Counted from the first letter of the stretch, positions 16,121-25,031 are shown. The stretch is DNA of 64,000 nt from Nocardioides scoriae (GCF_900104965.1 NZ_LT629757.1:1860001-1924000), one strand, 5' to 3'. The notes: generated by a model not told the origin, from the letters alone. Made by a program: numbers and translations.

Positions 16121-17665
16121 TCAGGTGGTGGCGTCGGCGTGGACCAGGCCGGACTCGGTCTGGTCGCGGCGGCGCAGCCGGGCGAAGGTCGCGGCCGCGG
16201 TGGCCCAGGCGTCCCGGGTCGCGGCGTCGGTGCTCGGCTCGTAGCCGACGATCTCGGTCGAGGCCGCGACCACCCGGCGGATCTCGGGCAGCCCGTCGAG
16301 CTCGCCGAGCGCGGCCAGCTGGACCGCGCCGTTGCCCAGGGCGGTCGCCTCGACCGGACCGCAGCGCACGGGCAGGCCCGTGGCGTCGGCGGTCAGCTGC
16401 GAGAGCAGGCGGTGGCTGGAACCGCCGCCGGTGACCACGACCGCGGTGGGCGCCTGCCCGGTGACCTCGGCGATCGAGGCGGCCACGCCGCGGTAGCCCA
16501 GCGCCAGCGAGTCGATGACGCAGCGGGCGACGGCGCCCACCCCCTCGGGAGCCGGCTGGCCGCTGCGGGCGCAGTAGTCGCGGATCCGGCCGGGCAGGTC
16601 GCCGGGCGCGAGGAACTCGTCGGCGTCGGGGTTGACGACGCTGCGCAGGCCGGGCTCCGCGGCGGCGAGGTCGGCGATCTCCTGGTAGCTCAGGTCGTGG
16701 CCCTCGGCGGCCCACTGGCGGCGGCAGCTCTGGAGCAGCCACAGGCCCATCACGTTGGAGAGCAGGCGCACCGTGCCGGCGTACCCGCCCTCGTTGGTGA
16801 GGTTGGCCTCGCGGGAGGCGGCGCTGACGACGGCCTCGGGGACCTCGACGCCGACCAGCGACCAGGTGCCCGAGGAGATGAACAGCTCGTGCGGTCCGGC
16901 CAGGGGTGTGGCCACCACGGCGCTGGCGGTGTCGTGGGCGGGCGGCACCACGACGCGAGCGCCGGCCAGGGCGCCGGTGAAGTCGCCCAGCAGCGGGCCG
17001 ACGTCGGTGCCCGGGGGCACCACCTCGGGCATCAGCCGCGCGGGGATGCCGAGCTCGTCGAGCAGGTCGGTGGCCCAGCGGCCGGTGCGCATGTCCATCG
17101 CGGCGGTCGTCGACGCGGCGGTGAACTCGGTGACGGTGCTGCCGCTGAGCAGGTGGTGGACCACGTCGGGCAGCATCAGCAGCGTCCGGGCGGCGTCGAT
17201 CCGGGCGGCGTGGTCGCGGACGTCGGAGAGCAGCGAGAACAGCGTGTTGATGGGGATGATCTGCACCCCGGAGGCGTCGTACAGGCGAGCGGCGCCGACG
17301 GTCCGCAGCGCGCTGCGCATGGTGGCGACGTTGCGCTCGTCGCGGTAGCAGGTGGGGGTGTCGACCAGGGTGCCGTCGGCGTCGAGCAGGCCGTAGTCCA
17401 CGCCCCAGGCGTCGACCCCGACCGAGTCGACGGGCCCGGGCCCGGCGTCGACGAGGGCGAGGCCGCGCTGGACCTCGGCCCAGATGTGGTCGAGGTCCCA
17501 GCGCAGCAGGCCGTCGCGGACCGACGGGACGTGGGTGAAGCGGTGGGCGACCTCGAGGTGGAGCCGCTGCCCGTCGTACGCCACGACGGCGACCCGGCCG
17601 CTCTCGGCGCCGAGGTCGACGGCGGCGACCCGACGACGCACGGCTGCGGGGACGCCCGTGCTCAT
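16121..17665 (-). CDS. rhaB: Rhamnulokinase
   Basis: This enzyme phosphorylates L-rhamnulose to L-rhamnulose-1-phosphate with ATP. It is 514 residues with the rhamnulokinase-type N-terminus AAVDLGAESGRVAVV. VDAWGVDYGLL and SVGVDAWG form the substrate region, ISSGTWSLVGVE the hinge, and VVVTGGGSSHRLLSQL the C-terminal nucleotide site. These motifs separate it from the second FGGY kinase at 8186-9652. The start at 17665 overlaps the regulator stop by 4 bp. The C-terminus carries a short non-conserved tail. It supplies the substrate for RhaEW. Confidence 0.94.
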   Translation of the reverse strand: MSTGVPAAVRRRVAAVDLGAESGRVAVVAYDGQRLHLEVAHRFTHVPSVRDGLLRWDLDHIWAEVQRGLALVDAGPGPVDSVGVDAWGVDYGLLDADGTLVDTPTCYRDERNVATMRSALRTVGAARLYDASGVQIIPINTLFSLLSDVRDHAARIDAARTLLMLPDVVHHLLSGSTVTEFTAASTTAAMDMRTGRWATDLLDELGIPARLMPEVVPPGTDVGPLLGDFTGALAGARVVVPPAHDTASAVVATPLAGPHELFISSGTWSLVGVEVPEAVVSAASREANLTNEGGYAGTVRLLSNVMGLWLLQSCRRQWAAEGHDLSYQEIADLAAAEPGLRSVVNPDADEFLAPGDLPGRIRDYCARSGQPAPEGVGAVARCVIDSLALGYRGVAASIAEVTGQAPTAVVVTGGGSSHRLLSQLTADATGLPVRCGPVEATALGNGAVQLAALGELDGLPEIRRVVAASTEIVGYEPSTDAATRDAWATAAATFARLRRRDQTESGLVHADATT

Positions 17666-18474
17666 GCGCCCTCCTCGTGCAGCGGGCGGACGTTGGCGGC
17701 CGACGCGGCGACGACGCGGGTCGGCACGCCGGCCGCCTGCCAGGTGGCCACGAAGTCGGCGTCGATGCCCTCGTCGGTGACCAGGCTGGTGACCCGCTCG
17801 GTCGGCACGAAGGAGTGCAGCGCGAACCGGTCGGACTTGGAGGAGTCGAAGACGGCGTGGACCTCGTCGCAGGCGGCGGCGAGCAGCGACTTGGTGTGCG
17901 CCTCGTCGACGCTGACGTCGAGCAGGCCCAGCTCCGGGGAGAGCCCGACCAGGCCGAAGAAGCCCTTGCGGATCCGGCCCCGGCCGGTCAGCAGGTCGCC
18001 GATCGGGCCGACCATCGACTCCGAGGACCGGCGCAGCACGCCGCCGGGCAGCACGACCATCGCGGTGCTGCGCTCCATCAGCAGCTGGGCGGTGCGCAGC
18101 CCGTTGGTCACCACCGTCAGGTGGCGGCGGTCGAGCAGCTCCTCGGCCAGGTAGTGGCTGGTCGTCGAGGAGTCGAGGGCCAGGGTGTCGCCGTCGCGGA
18201 CCAGCTCGGCGGCGGCGCGGGCGATGGCGCGCTTGGCGTCGGCGGAGTGGCGCACCCGCATGCTCCAGGCGCCCTCGTCGACGGCGCCCACGGTCACCGC
18301 TCCCCCGCGGATCCGGCGCAGCAGCGAGCGGCGCTCCAGGGCGTCGAGGTCCTTGCGGACGGTGACGGCAGAGACGCCGAAGCGGGCGGAGAGGTCGCTG
18401 ACCAGGACCCGGCCGTGGGACTCCAGCTCGAGCAGGATCGCCTGCTCCCGCTGGTACTCGTCGAGACCCTCCAC
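17662..18474 (-). CDS. rhaR: DeoR-family transcriptional regulator of the rhamnose operon
   Basis: This is a 270-residue repressor-type regulator. The N-terminal winged helix reads ILLELESHGRVLVSDLSARF, followed by VSAVTVRKDLDALE. The C-terminal DeoR sensor domain has ALDSSTTSHYLAEEL, TVVTNGLRTAQ and a late FDSSKSDRFALHSF segment. Members bind phosphorylated sugars such as rhamnulose-1-phosphate. It is the first gene of the operon, starting at GTG 18474 with GGAGGG upstream, and overlaps rhaB by 4 bp. It therefore probably regulates itself and all downstream genes through the palindrome just upstream. The rhaR name follows context only. Confidence 0.88.
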   Translation of the reverse strand: MEGLDEYQREQAILLELESHGRVLVSDLSARFGVSAVTVRKDLDALERRSLLRRIRGGAVTVGAVDEGAWSMRVRHSADAKRAIARAAAELVRDGDTLALDSSTTSHYLAEELLDRRHLTVVTNGLRTAQLLMERSTAMVVLPGGVLRRSSESMVGPIGDLLTGRGRIRKGFFGLVGLSPELGLLDVSVDEAHTKSLLAAACDEVHAVFDSSKSDRFALHSFVPTERVTSLVTDEGIDADFVATWQAAGVPTRVVAASAANVRPLHEEGA

Positions 18475-18502
18475 GAGCCTGCCCTCCGTCCCACCTCCGA
18501 CC

Positions 18503-18542
18503 GGTTGCCCGGCGCGGTGTGAAACCTGTCACCAGGGCAACC
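18503..18542. promoter_or_regulatory. Nested inverted repeat upstream of the rhamnose operon (candidate operator)
   Basis: GGTTGCCC (18503-18510) and GGGCAACC (18535-18542) form a perfect 8-bp inverted repeat. Between them lies GGTG-TGAAACCTGT-CACC, a second inverted repeat. The pair sits 29-68 bp upstream of the regulator's GTG start and is the clearest symmetry in the 240-bp gap. That is the expected place for the DeoR-type repressor to bind. The rest of the gap to 18714 is AT-richer and holds no convincing gene. Confidence 0.5.
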
Positions 18543-18714
18543 AAAGCGTCAACGGGACGAAAGGAAGTGAAAGCGCAGGGATTTCGAAGTGGCGCGTGTG
18601 ACCTGCGTCACGTCAGGCGAAGGCCGCGTAACGGTCACACCAGCCGGCGCACCCGCCAGCACGCCCGTGCCGAAGGCGTACGAGAGGAGTGCTGTGGGCG
18701 CTGCGCGGTGGCCG

Positions 18715-19777
18715 TCATCGTGCGTCGTCCCCCCGACCCGAGGGGCGCTCCCCCTGGCCGGACCAGCCGCGCGCCCCGCCGCGTTCCTCGGTGATGCGGC
18801 GACGGCGCTCCTCCTCGCGCTTGGAGTACGCCGCGGCTCGGATCGCGTCGTCACTCTCGAGCCCGCTGCCGAGGGCACCCCCCACCGTGGCCGCGGACGC
18901 CACGAACCAGGCCAGCACGAACAGGTCGCCCGACCCGAGCGAGGTGCCCAGGGAGGCGCTCATGACGTCGGCGTCGAGGACGAACAGCGCCCACACCAGG
19001 TTGACGACGTACAGCGCGAGGTAGCAGATGCTGACCCCGATCGTCAGGGTCAGGACCGTGGAGGTGTTGTAGAGCCGCGATCTCCACCGCGCCTCGTCCG
19101 ACGGGTCGTCGGCGTGGTCCCACAGCTCTCCGTCGACGACCAACCAGGCGACCACCAGCGCGATCGACACCAGGGTCGCGACGCTGAGGCGCCACCAGGA
19201 CAAGGACCCGGCCAGCAGCCAGACCGTGGAGTTGATGGTCGCGATGGCGCCCGTGGCGAGCGCGGTGACCAGCGCCGTCTTCAGGCCGGGCACGAGCAGC
19301 CAGGGACGGTTTGCCGCCACCATCCCCAGGAGCAGCCGCGTCCGGCAACCGCGCCGGGGGAGCTCCTTGCGGTGGTCGTCGGGCGTGGCAGCCGGGTCGG
19401 CCAGGCTGCTGACCAGCCCGTGCACCGCGGACCGGGTGCGCGCGCGCGTCCGGAGCCCTCCCAGGGCCGGCAGCGACAGCACCGCCACCCGCCGCTCCGG
19501 GTCGCTCTCCGCCAGCAGGACGCGACCACCGCCGTCGTGGAGCGGCAGCTCGGTCAGGCCCACGACGACGTCCCCAGTGCTGCCCCTGCGCCTGCTCGAC
19601 CAGTCGGGCCAGGGCCGTTGCGACGTCCTCGCACCCCGTCGTGAAGGGCTCGCTCACCACCTCGACGTCCCAGGCGTCGCGGTCGCGGTCACCCGTCGGC
19701 CGGAGGTCGCGCATGCGGCGCGCGACCGCCGTCGGAGCGGCCGGGTCGGCCACCAGCCCCACGTGCACCGGCGTCAC
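18715..19777 (-). pseudogene. Actinobacterial conserved membrane protein, interrupted by a single-base frameshift
   Basis: Two frames make one protein. The N-terminal part, from ATG 19777, begins MTPVHVGLVADPAAPTAVAR and reaches GQHW. The C-terminal part continues VVVGLTELPLHDGGGRV and ends at 18715. At plus-strand 19572-19575 a run of four C (GGGG on the coding strand) shifts the frame. With three, the text reads HWDVVVGLTELPL, matching the W-D-x-V-V-x-L-T-[DE]-L-P-L pattern I know from this family. The rest has about four membrane segments and a charged C-terminal tail. Function unknown. It could be a real inactivation or a sequencing error in a homopolymer. Confidence 0.8.
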
Positions 19778-19810
19778 GGACGCGCCACCGCACTGGCGGT
19801 GGCCCGCACG

Positions 19811-20971
19811 TCAGCCACCCGCCCCGGCCATCGCCGGGTGCAGGACGACCTTCGTCCAGCCGTCGTCGCGCCGGTCGAAGTGCTCGTAGGCCTCCGGTGC
19901 CTGGTCGAGCGGGAGCTCGTGGCTGACGATGAAGGACGGCTCGGCCTTGCCCGCGGCGACCAGGTCGCGCAGCTGCCGGTTGTACCTCTTCACCGGCGCC
20001 TGCCCGCTGCCGAGGTGCTGGCCCTTGAACCAGAACGTGCCGAAGTCGAAGGCGAGCTTGCCCTGCTTCGCCAGCTCGTCCGCGGCCCCGGGGTCCTCGG
20101 GCACGAAGACCCCGACGGTGCCGATCCTCCCGGTGAACCGCACCGAGGCCACGAGCCGGTTCATCGTCAGGTTCGCCTGCTCCTGGCCGTCGGGCTCGTG
20201 CGCCTGGTAGCCGACGCACTCGCAGCCGTTGTCCGCGCCGAGGCCCATCGTCTCCTCGAGCACCGCCTCCACCGGGTCGACCTTCGAGTCGTCGATCGCG
20301 ATCGCACCGATCGACTCCGCGAGCCGCAGGCGGTCGGGGTGACGGTCCACGACCATCACCTTGCTCGCCCCTCGGATGGTCGCCGAGAGCGCAGCCATCA
20401 GCCCGACCGGACCCGCGCCGTAGATCACCGTCTGGTCACCCGGCTCGACGCCCGCCATCTCCGTGGCGTGGTAGCCGGTCGGGAAGATGTCGGCCAGCAT
20501 CACGTAGTCGGTCTGCCGCTCCTCGGCGTCCTCGCCCAGCCGCAGGCAGTTGACGTCACCCCACGGCACCCGCAGCAGCTCGGCCTGCCCCCCGGCCCAG
20601 GGCCCCATGTCGGCGAAGCCGTACGCCGCACCGGCCATGCTCGGCTCCGGCTGCGCGCTCAGGCAGTAGTTGGTCAGCTGCCGCTCGCAGTTCTTGCAGT
20701 GCCCGCACGCGATGTTGAACGGCAGCACCACGTACCCGCCGACCTGCACCCGGTCGACGCCGTCACCGACCTCCACCACCCGACCCAGGTTCTCGTGGCC
20801 GAACCAGCGACCGGGCTCGAAGTCGGTCCGCCCCTCGTACATGTGGAGGTCGGAGCCGCAGATGTTCGTCGAGGTGATCTCCACCAGGACGTCGGTCGAT
20901 CGCTCGATCCTCGCATCGGGCACATCGGTCACGCTCACGTTGCGCGGACCTTCGTACACCACTGCCTTCAT
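19811..20971 (-). CDS. Zinc-dependent alcohol dehydrogenase (glutathione-independent formaldehyde dehydrogenase-like)
   Basis: This is a 386-residue medium-chain dehydrogenase. Catalytic zinc ligands lie in CGSDLHMYEG and the GHENLG motif. The structural zinc is bound by the four cysteines of CGHCKNCERQLTNYC. The NAD-binding turn is YGAGPVGLMAA with an acidic VVDRHPDR at the second strand. The long insert around YGFADMGPWAGGQAE is typical of the formaldehyde-dismutating/FDH subgroup rather than simple ADHs. The ATG at 20971 is preceded by GGGAGG. It stands alone, separated from guaA by a gap with a strong palindrome. The physiological aldehyde or alcohol is unknown. Confidence 0.9.
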   Translation of the reverse strand: MKAVVYEGPRNVSVTDVPDARIERSTDVLVEITSTNICGSDLHMYEGRTDFEPGRWFGHENLGRVVEVGDGVDRVQVGGYVVLPFNIACGHCKNCERQLTNYCLSAQPEPSMAGAAYGFADMGPWAGGQAELLRVPWGDVNCLRLGEDAEERQTDYVMLADIFPTGYHATEMAGVEPGDQTVIYGAGPVGLMAALSATIRGASKVMVVDRHPDRLRLAESIGAIAIDDSKVDPVEAVLEETMGLGADNGCECVGYQAHEPDGQEQANLTMNRLVASVRFTGRIGTVGVFVPEDPGAADELAKQGKLAFDFGTFWFKGQHLGSGQAPVKRYNRQLRDLVAAGKAEPSFIVSHELPLDQAPEAYEHFDRRDDGWTKVVLHPAMAGAGG

Positions 20972-21048
20972 GCTGCCTCCCTCGTCGTGGCGGCCCCGGT
21001 GCCGGGGTCATCCGGAGACCTCCATTGCACTCGCCGCGGGCCGGGTCG

Positions 21049-21072
21049 GGTATCGGCAGACCTGCCGATACC
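21049..21072. promoter_or_regulatory. 11-bp perfect inverted repeat between guaA and the alcohol dehydrogenase
   Basis: GGTATCGGCAG (21049-21059) and CTGCCGATACC (21062-21072) are perfect inverted repeats with a 2-base centre. On the minus strand they fall 98 bp after the guaA stop and 78 bp before the dehydrogenase ATG. The very short loop makes a terminator hairpin less likely than a dimeric-regulator operator for the dehydrogenase. No T-run follows. Confidence 0.5.
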
Positions 21073-21169
21073 GGTCAGGGGCGTGTGCTGGCCCGGCGCG
21101 GGCACGAGGGGACGCGAGCGCCGGGTCGGCGGGGCGTTCGTCAGCCGCCGCCGCTGGTGACCGGAGCGG

Positions 21170-22753
21170 TCACTCCCACTCGATGGTGCCCGGCGGCTTG
21201 CTGGTGATGTCGAGGGTGACGCGGTTGATCTCCGGCACCTCGTTGGTGATGCGCGTGGAGACCGTCTCGAGGACCTCGTAGGGCACGCGGGCCCAGTCGG
21301 CGGTCATCGCGTCCTCGGAGGTGACCGGGCGCAGCACGACGGGGTGGCCGTAGGTGCGGCCGTCGCCCTGGACGCCGACCGAGCGGACGTCGGCCAGCAG
21401 CACGACCGGGAACTGCCAGATGTCGCGGTCGAGGCCGGCGCGGGTGAGCTCCTCGCGGGCGATGGCGTCGGCCTCGCGCAGGATGTCGAGGCGCTCGCGG
21501 GTGACCTCGCCGATGATGCGGATGCCCAGGCCGGGGCCGGGGAACGGGTGGCGCCAGACCAGCTCGGCGGGCAGGCCCAACTGCTCGCCGACGAGGCGGA
21601 CCTCGTCCTTGAACAGCGTGCGCAGCGGCTCGACGAGCTCGAACTCGAGGTCGTCGGGCAGGCCGCCGACGTTGTGGTGCGACTTGATGTTGGAGGTGCC
21701 CGCTCCCCCGCCCGACTCGACGACGTCGGGGTAGAGCGTGCCCTGCACGAGGAACGCCATCTTGACGCCCTCGGCGTGGGAGCCGGCGGCGATCTTGGGC
21801 GCCAGGATGTCGGCCTCGGCGGCCTCGAAGACGCGGATGAACTCGCGGCCGATGATCTTGCGCTTGGTCTCCGGGTCGGAGACGCCGGCCAGGGCGTCGA
21901 GGAACTGCTCCTCGGCGTCGACCACGACCAGGTCGGCCCCCGTGGCGGCCACGAAGTCGCGCTCGATCTGCTCCGACTCGCCCTTGCGCATCAGCCCGTG
22001 GTCGACGTACACGCAGGTCAGGCGGTCGCCGATGGCGCGCTGCACCACGGCCGCGGCCACGGCGCTGTCGACGCCGCCGGACAGCGCGCAGATCGCCAGC
22101 CCGTCCTCGCCGATCTGCTCGCGGATGCGCTCGACCTGCTCCTCGACGATGTTGACCATCGTCCAGGTGGGGCGGCAGCCGGCGATGTCGAGCAGGAAGT
22201 GCTCCATCACCTTCTGGCCGTGCTCGGTGTGCAGCACCTCGGGGTGCCACTGCACGCCCGCGAGGCGGCGCTCGGTGTCCTCGAAGGCGGCGACCGGGGT
22301 CTTGGTGGTCGAGGCCAGCACGTCGAAGCCCGCGGGCGCCGTCTGGACCGAGTCGCCGTGCGACATCCACACGCGGTGGGCGGCGGGCAGGTCGGCCAGC
22401 AGGGTGCCCGGAGCGGTGACGGTGACGGGGGTGCGGCCGTACTCCGAGGAGCCGGTGCGGGCGACCTCGCCGCCCAGCGACTGCGCCATCGCCTGGAAGC
22501 CGTAGCACATCCCGAACACGGGGACGCCGGCCTCGAAGAGGTCGCCGTCGACGTGCGGGGCGCCCGGCGCGTAGACGCTGCTGGGACCGCCCGACAGGAT
22601 GATCGCCGCGGGCCGGCGCTCCAGCATCTCGGCCACCGGCATGGTGTGCGGCACGATCTCGGAGTAGACCCGCGCCTCACGCACCCGACGGGCGATGAGC
22701 TGGGCGTACTGGGCGCCGAAGTCGACGACGAGGACGAGGTCGTGGTCGGTCAC
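21170..22753 (-). CDS. guaA: GMP synthase (glutamine-hydrolysing)
   Basis: This enzyme converts XMP to GMP using glutamine and ATP in purine biosynthesis. It has 527 residues, the standard length. The glutaminase domain has Cys83 in [10 protein letters not shown] and the His/Glu of VQWHPEV. The ATP pyrophosphatase domain has the P-loop [13 protein letters not shown]. The C-terminal dimerisation domain ends with the family-typical [11 protein letters not shown]. The start is the GTG at 22753 (V-T-D-H-D-L-V-L) with GGAAGG upstream; the open frame beyond it crosses repetitive DNA and is not homologous. Confidence 0.97.
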   Translation of the reverse strand: MTDHDLVLVVDFGAQYAQLIARRVREARVYSEIVPHTMPVAEMLERRPAAIILSGGPSSVYAPGAPHVDGDLFEAGVPVFGMCYGFQAMAQSLGGEVARTGSSEYGRTPVTVTAPGTLLADLPAAHRVWMSHGDSVQTAPAGFDVLASTTKTPVAAFEDTERRLAGVQWHPEVLHTEHGQKVMEHFLLDIAGCRPTWTMVNIVEEQVERIREQIGEDGLAICALSGGVDSAVAAAVVQRAIGDRLTCVYVDHGLMRKGESEQIERDFVAATGADLVVVDAEEQFLDALAGVSDPETKRKIIGREFIRVFEAAEADILAPKIAAGSHAEGVKMAFLVQGTLYPDVVESGGGAGTSNIKSHHNVGGLPDDLEFELVEPLRTLFKDEVRLVGEQLGLPAELVWRHPFPGPGLGIRIIGEVTRERLDILREADAIAREELTRAGLDRDIWQFPVVLLADVRSVGVQGDGRTYGHPVVLRPVTSEDAMTADWARVPYEVLETVSTRITNEVPEINRVTLDITSKPPGTIEWE

Positions 22754-22929
22754 GAGCGGCCTTCCGATGGGGTACGGCGGACCGCTGAGTCTGCCAGAAC
22801 CACGCTCTGAGATTTTCCTCGGACCCGGCGTAACCACCCCCCTGCCACCTCGTTGAGGTGCATGGATCCGGGCGCACCCCCTCCCTCCCCGCGCCGGGCT
22901 CCGCGCACCACCAGCACCACACCCGGCGC

Positions 22930-22988
22930 AGCGGATGAGCCGGGGCCCGACCTCCCTCCCTCCCCGGTCGGGCCTCGGCTCATCCGCT
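22930..22988. terminator. Large 23-bp stem hairpin upstream of guaA
   Basis: AGCGGATGAGCCGGGGCCCG extends through 22952 and pairs with the reverse complement at 22966-22988, with one mismatch in 23 bp. The loop is 13 pyrimidines (TCCCTCCCTCCCC). Further outward CACCCGGC and GCCGGGTG can extend the stem. It lies in the 565-bp gap 22754-23318, after the GMC oxidoreductase on the minus strand, so it may stop that transcript or protect guaA from read-through. No U-tract is present. Its size would also suit a mobile palindromic element. Confidence 0.6.
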
Positions 22989-23036
22989 GTCGTCGTTCCG
23001 GGCCGGGTGCAGGGCGCCGGGCGCACGGCACGCGGG

Positions 23037-23132
23037 CACACGCCGACCGGGCACTTGTCGCACGCCCGCACACGCCGACCGGGCACTTGTCGCACGCCCG
23101 CACACGCCGACCGGGCACCTGTCGCACGCGCG
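23037..23132. repeat. Three tandem copies of a 32-bp repeat
   Basis: The unit begins CACACGCCGACCGGGCACTT and continues GTCGCACGCCCG. Copies start at 23037, 23069 and 23101. The first two are identical and the third has two or three substitutions. There are no spacers, so it is a simple direct-repeat array and not CRISPR. It lies between the guaA hairpin and copies of the dispersed repeat. The phase of 32 bp is not a multiple of three, arguing against a coding repeat. Confidence 0.92.
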
Positions 23133-23159
23133 CCTCTGTCGATGGCCGAGGAGGGCCGG

Positions 23160-23307
23160 CCCTTCGAGACGGTCGCTGGCGCGACCTCCTCAGGGACCGA
23201 GACGAGCGGCCCTTCGAGACGGTCGCTGGCGCGACCTCCTCAGGGACCGAGGGTGGCGGCCCTCAGGGACCGAGGGTGGCGGCCCTCAGGGACCGAGAGG
23301 AGCGGGA
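23160..23307 (+). repeat. Dispersed intergenic repeat, two tandem full copies plus partial copies
   Basis: CCCTTCGAGACGGTCGCTGG followed by CGCGACCTCCTCAGGGACCGAG occurs twice, starting at 23160 and 23210. Then come truncated units GGTGGCGGCCCTCAGGGACCGAG, about 23 bp apart, running to the GMC gene's stop codon at 23319. This is the same family as copies at 3711, 4027 and 59211. Each full copy contains the GGTCGC/GCGACC hairpin. Confidence 0.85.
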
Positions 23308-23318
23308 CCGGGGGTGTC

Positions 23319-25031
23319 TCAGCTGACCCCGACGATCGGCAGGTGGAGCGCGCCGGGGGCGTGGGAGGGGACGGCGGGGTGGCGGGGGGCGACCGCCGCC
23401 ACCCGCTCGTACGCCGCGTCCAGCGGCGGGCGGGGGTCGGCCTCGCCCTTGTTGGGCCAGAACGACATCGCGCGCTCCGCCTGGGCGGTGATCGTCAGCG
23501 ACGGGTTGACGCCCAGGTTGGCGGTAATGGCCGAGCCGTCGGCGATGTGGAGGTTGTCGTAGCCGTAGACCCGCTGGTAGGGGTCGACCACGCCGGTCTC
23601 CTTGGAGTCGCCGATGGTGCAGCCGCCGATGAAGTGCGCGGTCATCGGCATGTTGAACGGCTCGCCGATGGAGCCGCCGGCGGTGCCGCCCATGATGGCG
23701 GCCATCTTGCGCACCACGGTGTTGGCGATCGGGATCCAGGTCGGGTTGGGCTCGCCATGGCCCTGCCGGGAGGTGAGCCGGTAGCGGTTGGTCCCGGGCA
23801 CCTTCTTGGGGTAGACGGTGATCGAGTTGTCGAGCGTCTGCATCACCAGGGCGACCACGGTGCGCTCGGACCAGTGCTTGACGTCGTACAGGCTGCTGAC
23901 GTTCTTGCGCTGCACCCACAGCTCCTTGAGCCACTGCTGCCAGCGGCGGCCGGGCACGTCGCCGTCGGTGAGCACCGTCTGCAGCAGCGACATCGCGTTG
24001 CTGCCGGCGCCGTAGCGGCACGGCTCGACGTGGGTGTCCTCGTCGGGGTGGAAGGAGGAGGTGATCGCGACGCCGTAGCTGTAGTCGATCGAGGTGTCGG
24101 GCGCGATCGCGCCGAGGATCGACTCGGAGTTGGTGCGCGAGAGCTCGCCGAGCCGGTCGGAGAGCGCCGGCAGGTGGCCCTGGGCCTTGAGCTTGTGGAG
24201 CAGCTTCTGGGTGCCGATCGCGGCGGCGGCGAAGATCACGTGCTCGGCGCTCAGCGTGCGGGTCGTGGCCTTCGTGGCGCGCTTGGCCTTGGTGTAGCGG
24301 ATCGTGACGTCGTACCCCCCGCCCTCGCGCGGCGCCACCTTCGTCACCGTCGAGAGCGGCATCACCTTCGCGCCCTGCTGCTCGGCGAGGTAGAGGTAAT
24401 TCTTCACCAGGGTGTTCTTGGCGTTGTAGTTGCAGCCGGTCATGCAGTCGCCGCACGCCACGCACGTACGCCGCTCCGGCCCGGCGCCGCCGAAGTAGGG
24501 GTCGGCGACCGTCTCGCCCTGCTGCTGGTCGGGCCGGCCGAAGAACACGCCGACCGGGGTCGGGTGGAACGTGTCGGCGACGCCCATCTCGCTGGCGACC
24601 TTCTCCATGACGTCGTCGGCCGGCGTGCGCAGGGGGTTCTCGACGACGCCGAGCATCCGCTTGGCCTGGTCGTAGTACGGCGCCAGCTCGGTCTTCCAGT
24701 CGGTGATGTGGGCCCACTGGCGGTCCTTGTAGAAGGCCTCGAGGGGCTCGTAGAGCGTGTTGGCGTAGACGAGCGAGCCGCCGCCGACGCCCGCGCCGGC
24801 CAGGATCAGCGAGTCGCGGACGGCGTCGATGCGCTGGATGCCGTAGCAGCCGATCTCGGGCCGGTAGAGGAACTTCTTGACGTCGAAGGAGGTCTTGGCG
24901 AAGTCCTCGTCGGCGAAGCGGGCGCCCGCCTCGATCACGCCGACCGAGTAGCCCTTCTCGGTCAGGCGCAGCGCGCTGACCGAGCCCCCGAAACCGGAAC
25001 CGATGACGAGGACGTCGTAGTCGAAGCTCAT
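23319..25031 (-). CDS. GMC-family FAD oxidoreductase (cholesterol oxidase-like)
   Basis: This is a 570-residue flavoprotein oxidising alcohol groups. The N-terminal dinucleotide fold is VLVIGSGFGGSVSALRLTEKG, and AGAGVGGGSLVYANTL is the second FAD-contact segment. The C-terminal GMC motif includes YDNLHIADGSAITANLGVNP. Around residue 190 there is a cysteine-rich insert, CVACGDCMTGCNYNAKNT, as in a subgroup of actinobacterial sterol/alcohol oxidoreductases. The start at 25031 overlaps the aldehyde dehydrogenase stop by 4 bp, so the two work in sequence: alcohol to aldehyde to acid. Substrate unknown. No signal peptide is seen. Confidence 0.9.
   Translation of the reverse strand: MSFDYDVLVIGSGFGGSVSALRLTEKGYSVGVIEAGARFADEDFAKTSFDVKKFLYRPEIGCYGIQRIDAVRDSLILAGAGVGGGSLVYANTLYEPLEAFYKDRQWAHITDWKTELAPYYDQAKRMLGVVENPLRTPADDVMEKVASEMGVADTFHPTPVGVFFGRPDQQQGETVADPYFGGAGPERRTCVACGDCMTGCNYNAKNTLVKNYLYLAEQQGAKVMPLSTVTKVAPREGGGYDVTIRYTKAKRATKATTRTLSAEHVIFAAAAIGTQKLLHKLKAQGHLPALSDRLGELSRTNSESILGAIAPDTSIDYSYGVAITSSFHPDEDTHVEPCRYGAGSNAMSLLQTVLTDGDVPGRRWQQWLKELWVQRKNVSSLYDVKHWSERTVVALVMQTLDNSITVYPKKVPGTNRYRLTSRQGHGEPNPTWIPIANTVVRKMAAIMGGTAGGSIGEPFNMPMTAHFIGGCTIGDSKETGVVDPYQRVYGYDNLHIADGSAITANLGVNPSLTITAQAERAMSFWPNKGEADPRPPLDAAYERVAAVAPRHPAVPSHAPGALHLPIVGVS

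Noticed and set aside
18475-18878. Small minus-strand open frame upstream of the rhamnose regulator
   Set aside because: It overlaps the end of the membrane-protein gene out of frame, lacks a ribosome site and has no homology that I recognise.
23037-23132. 32-bp repeats resembling a short CRISPR array
   Set aside because: The copies are contiguous without spacers.
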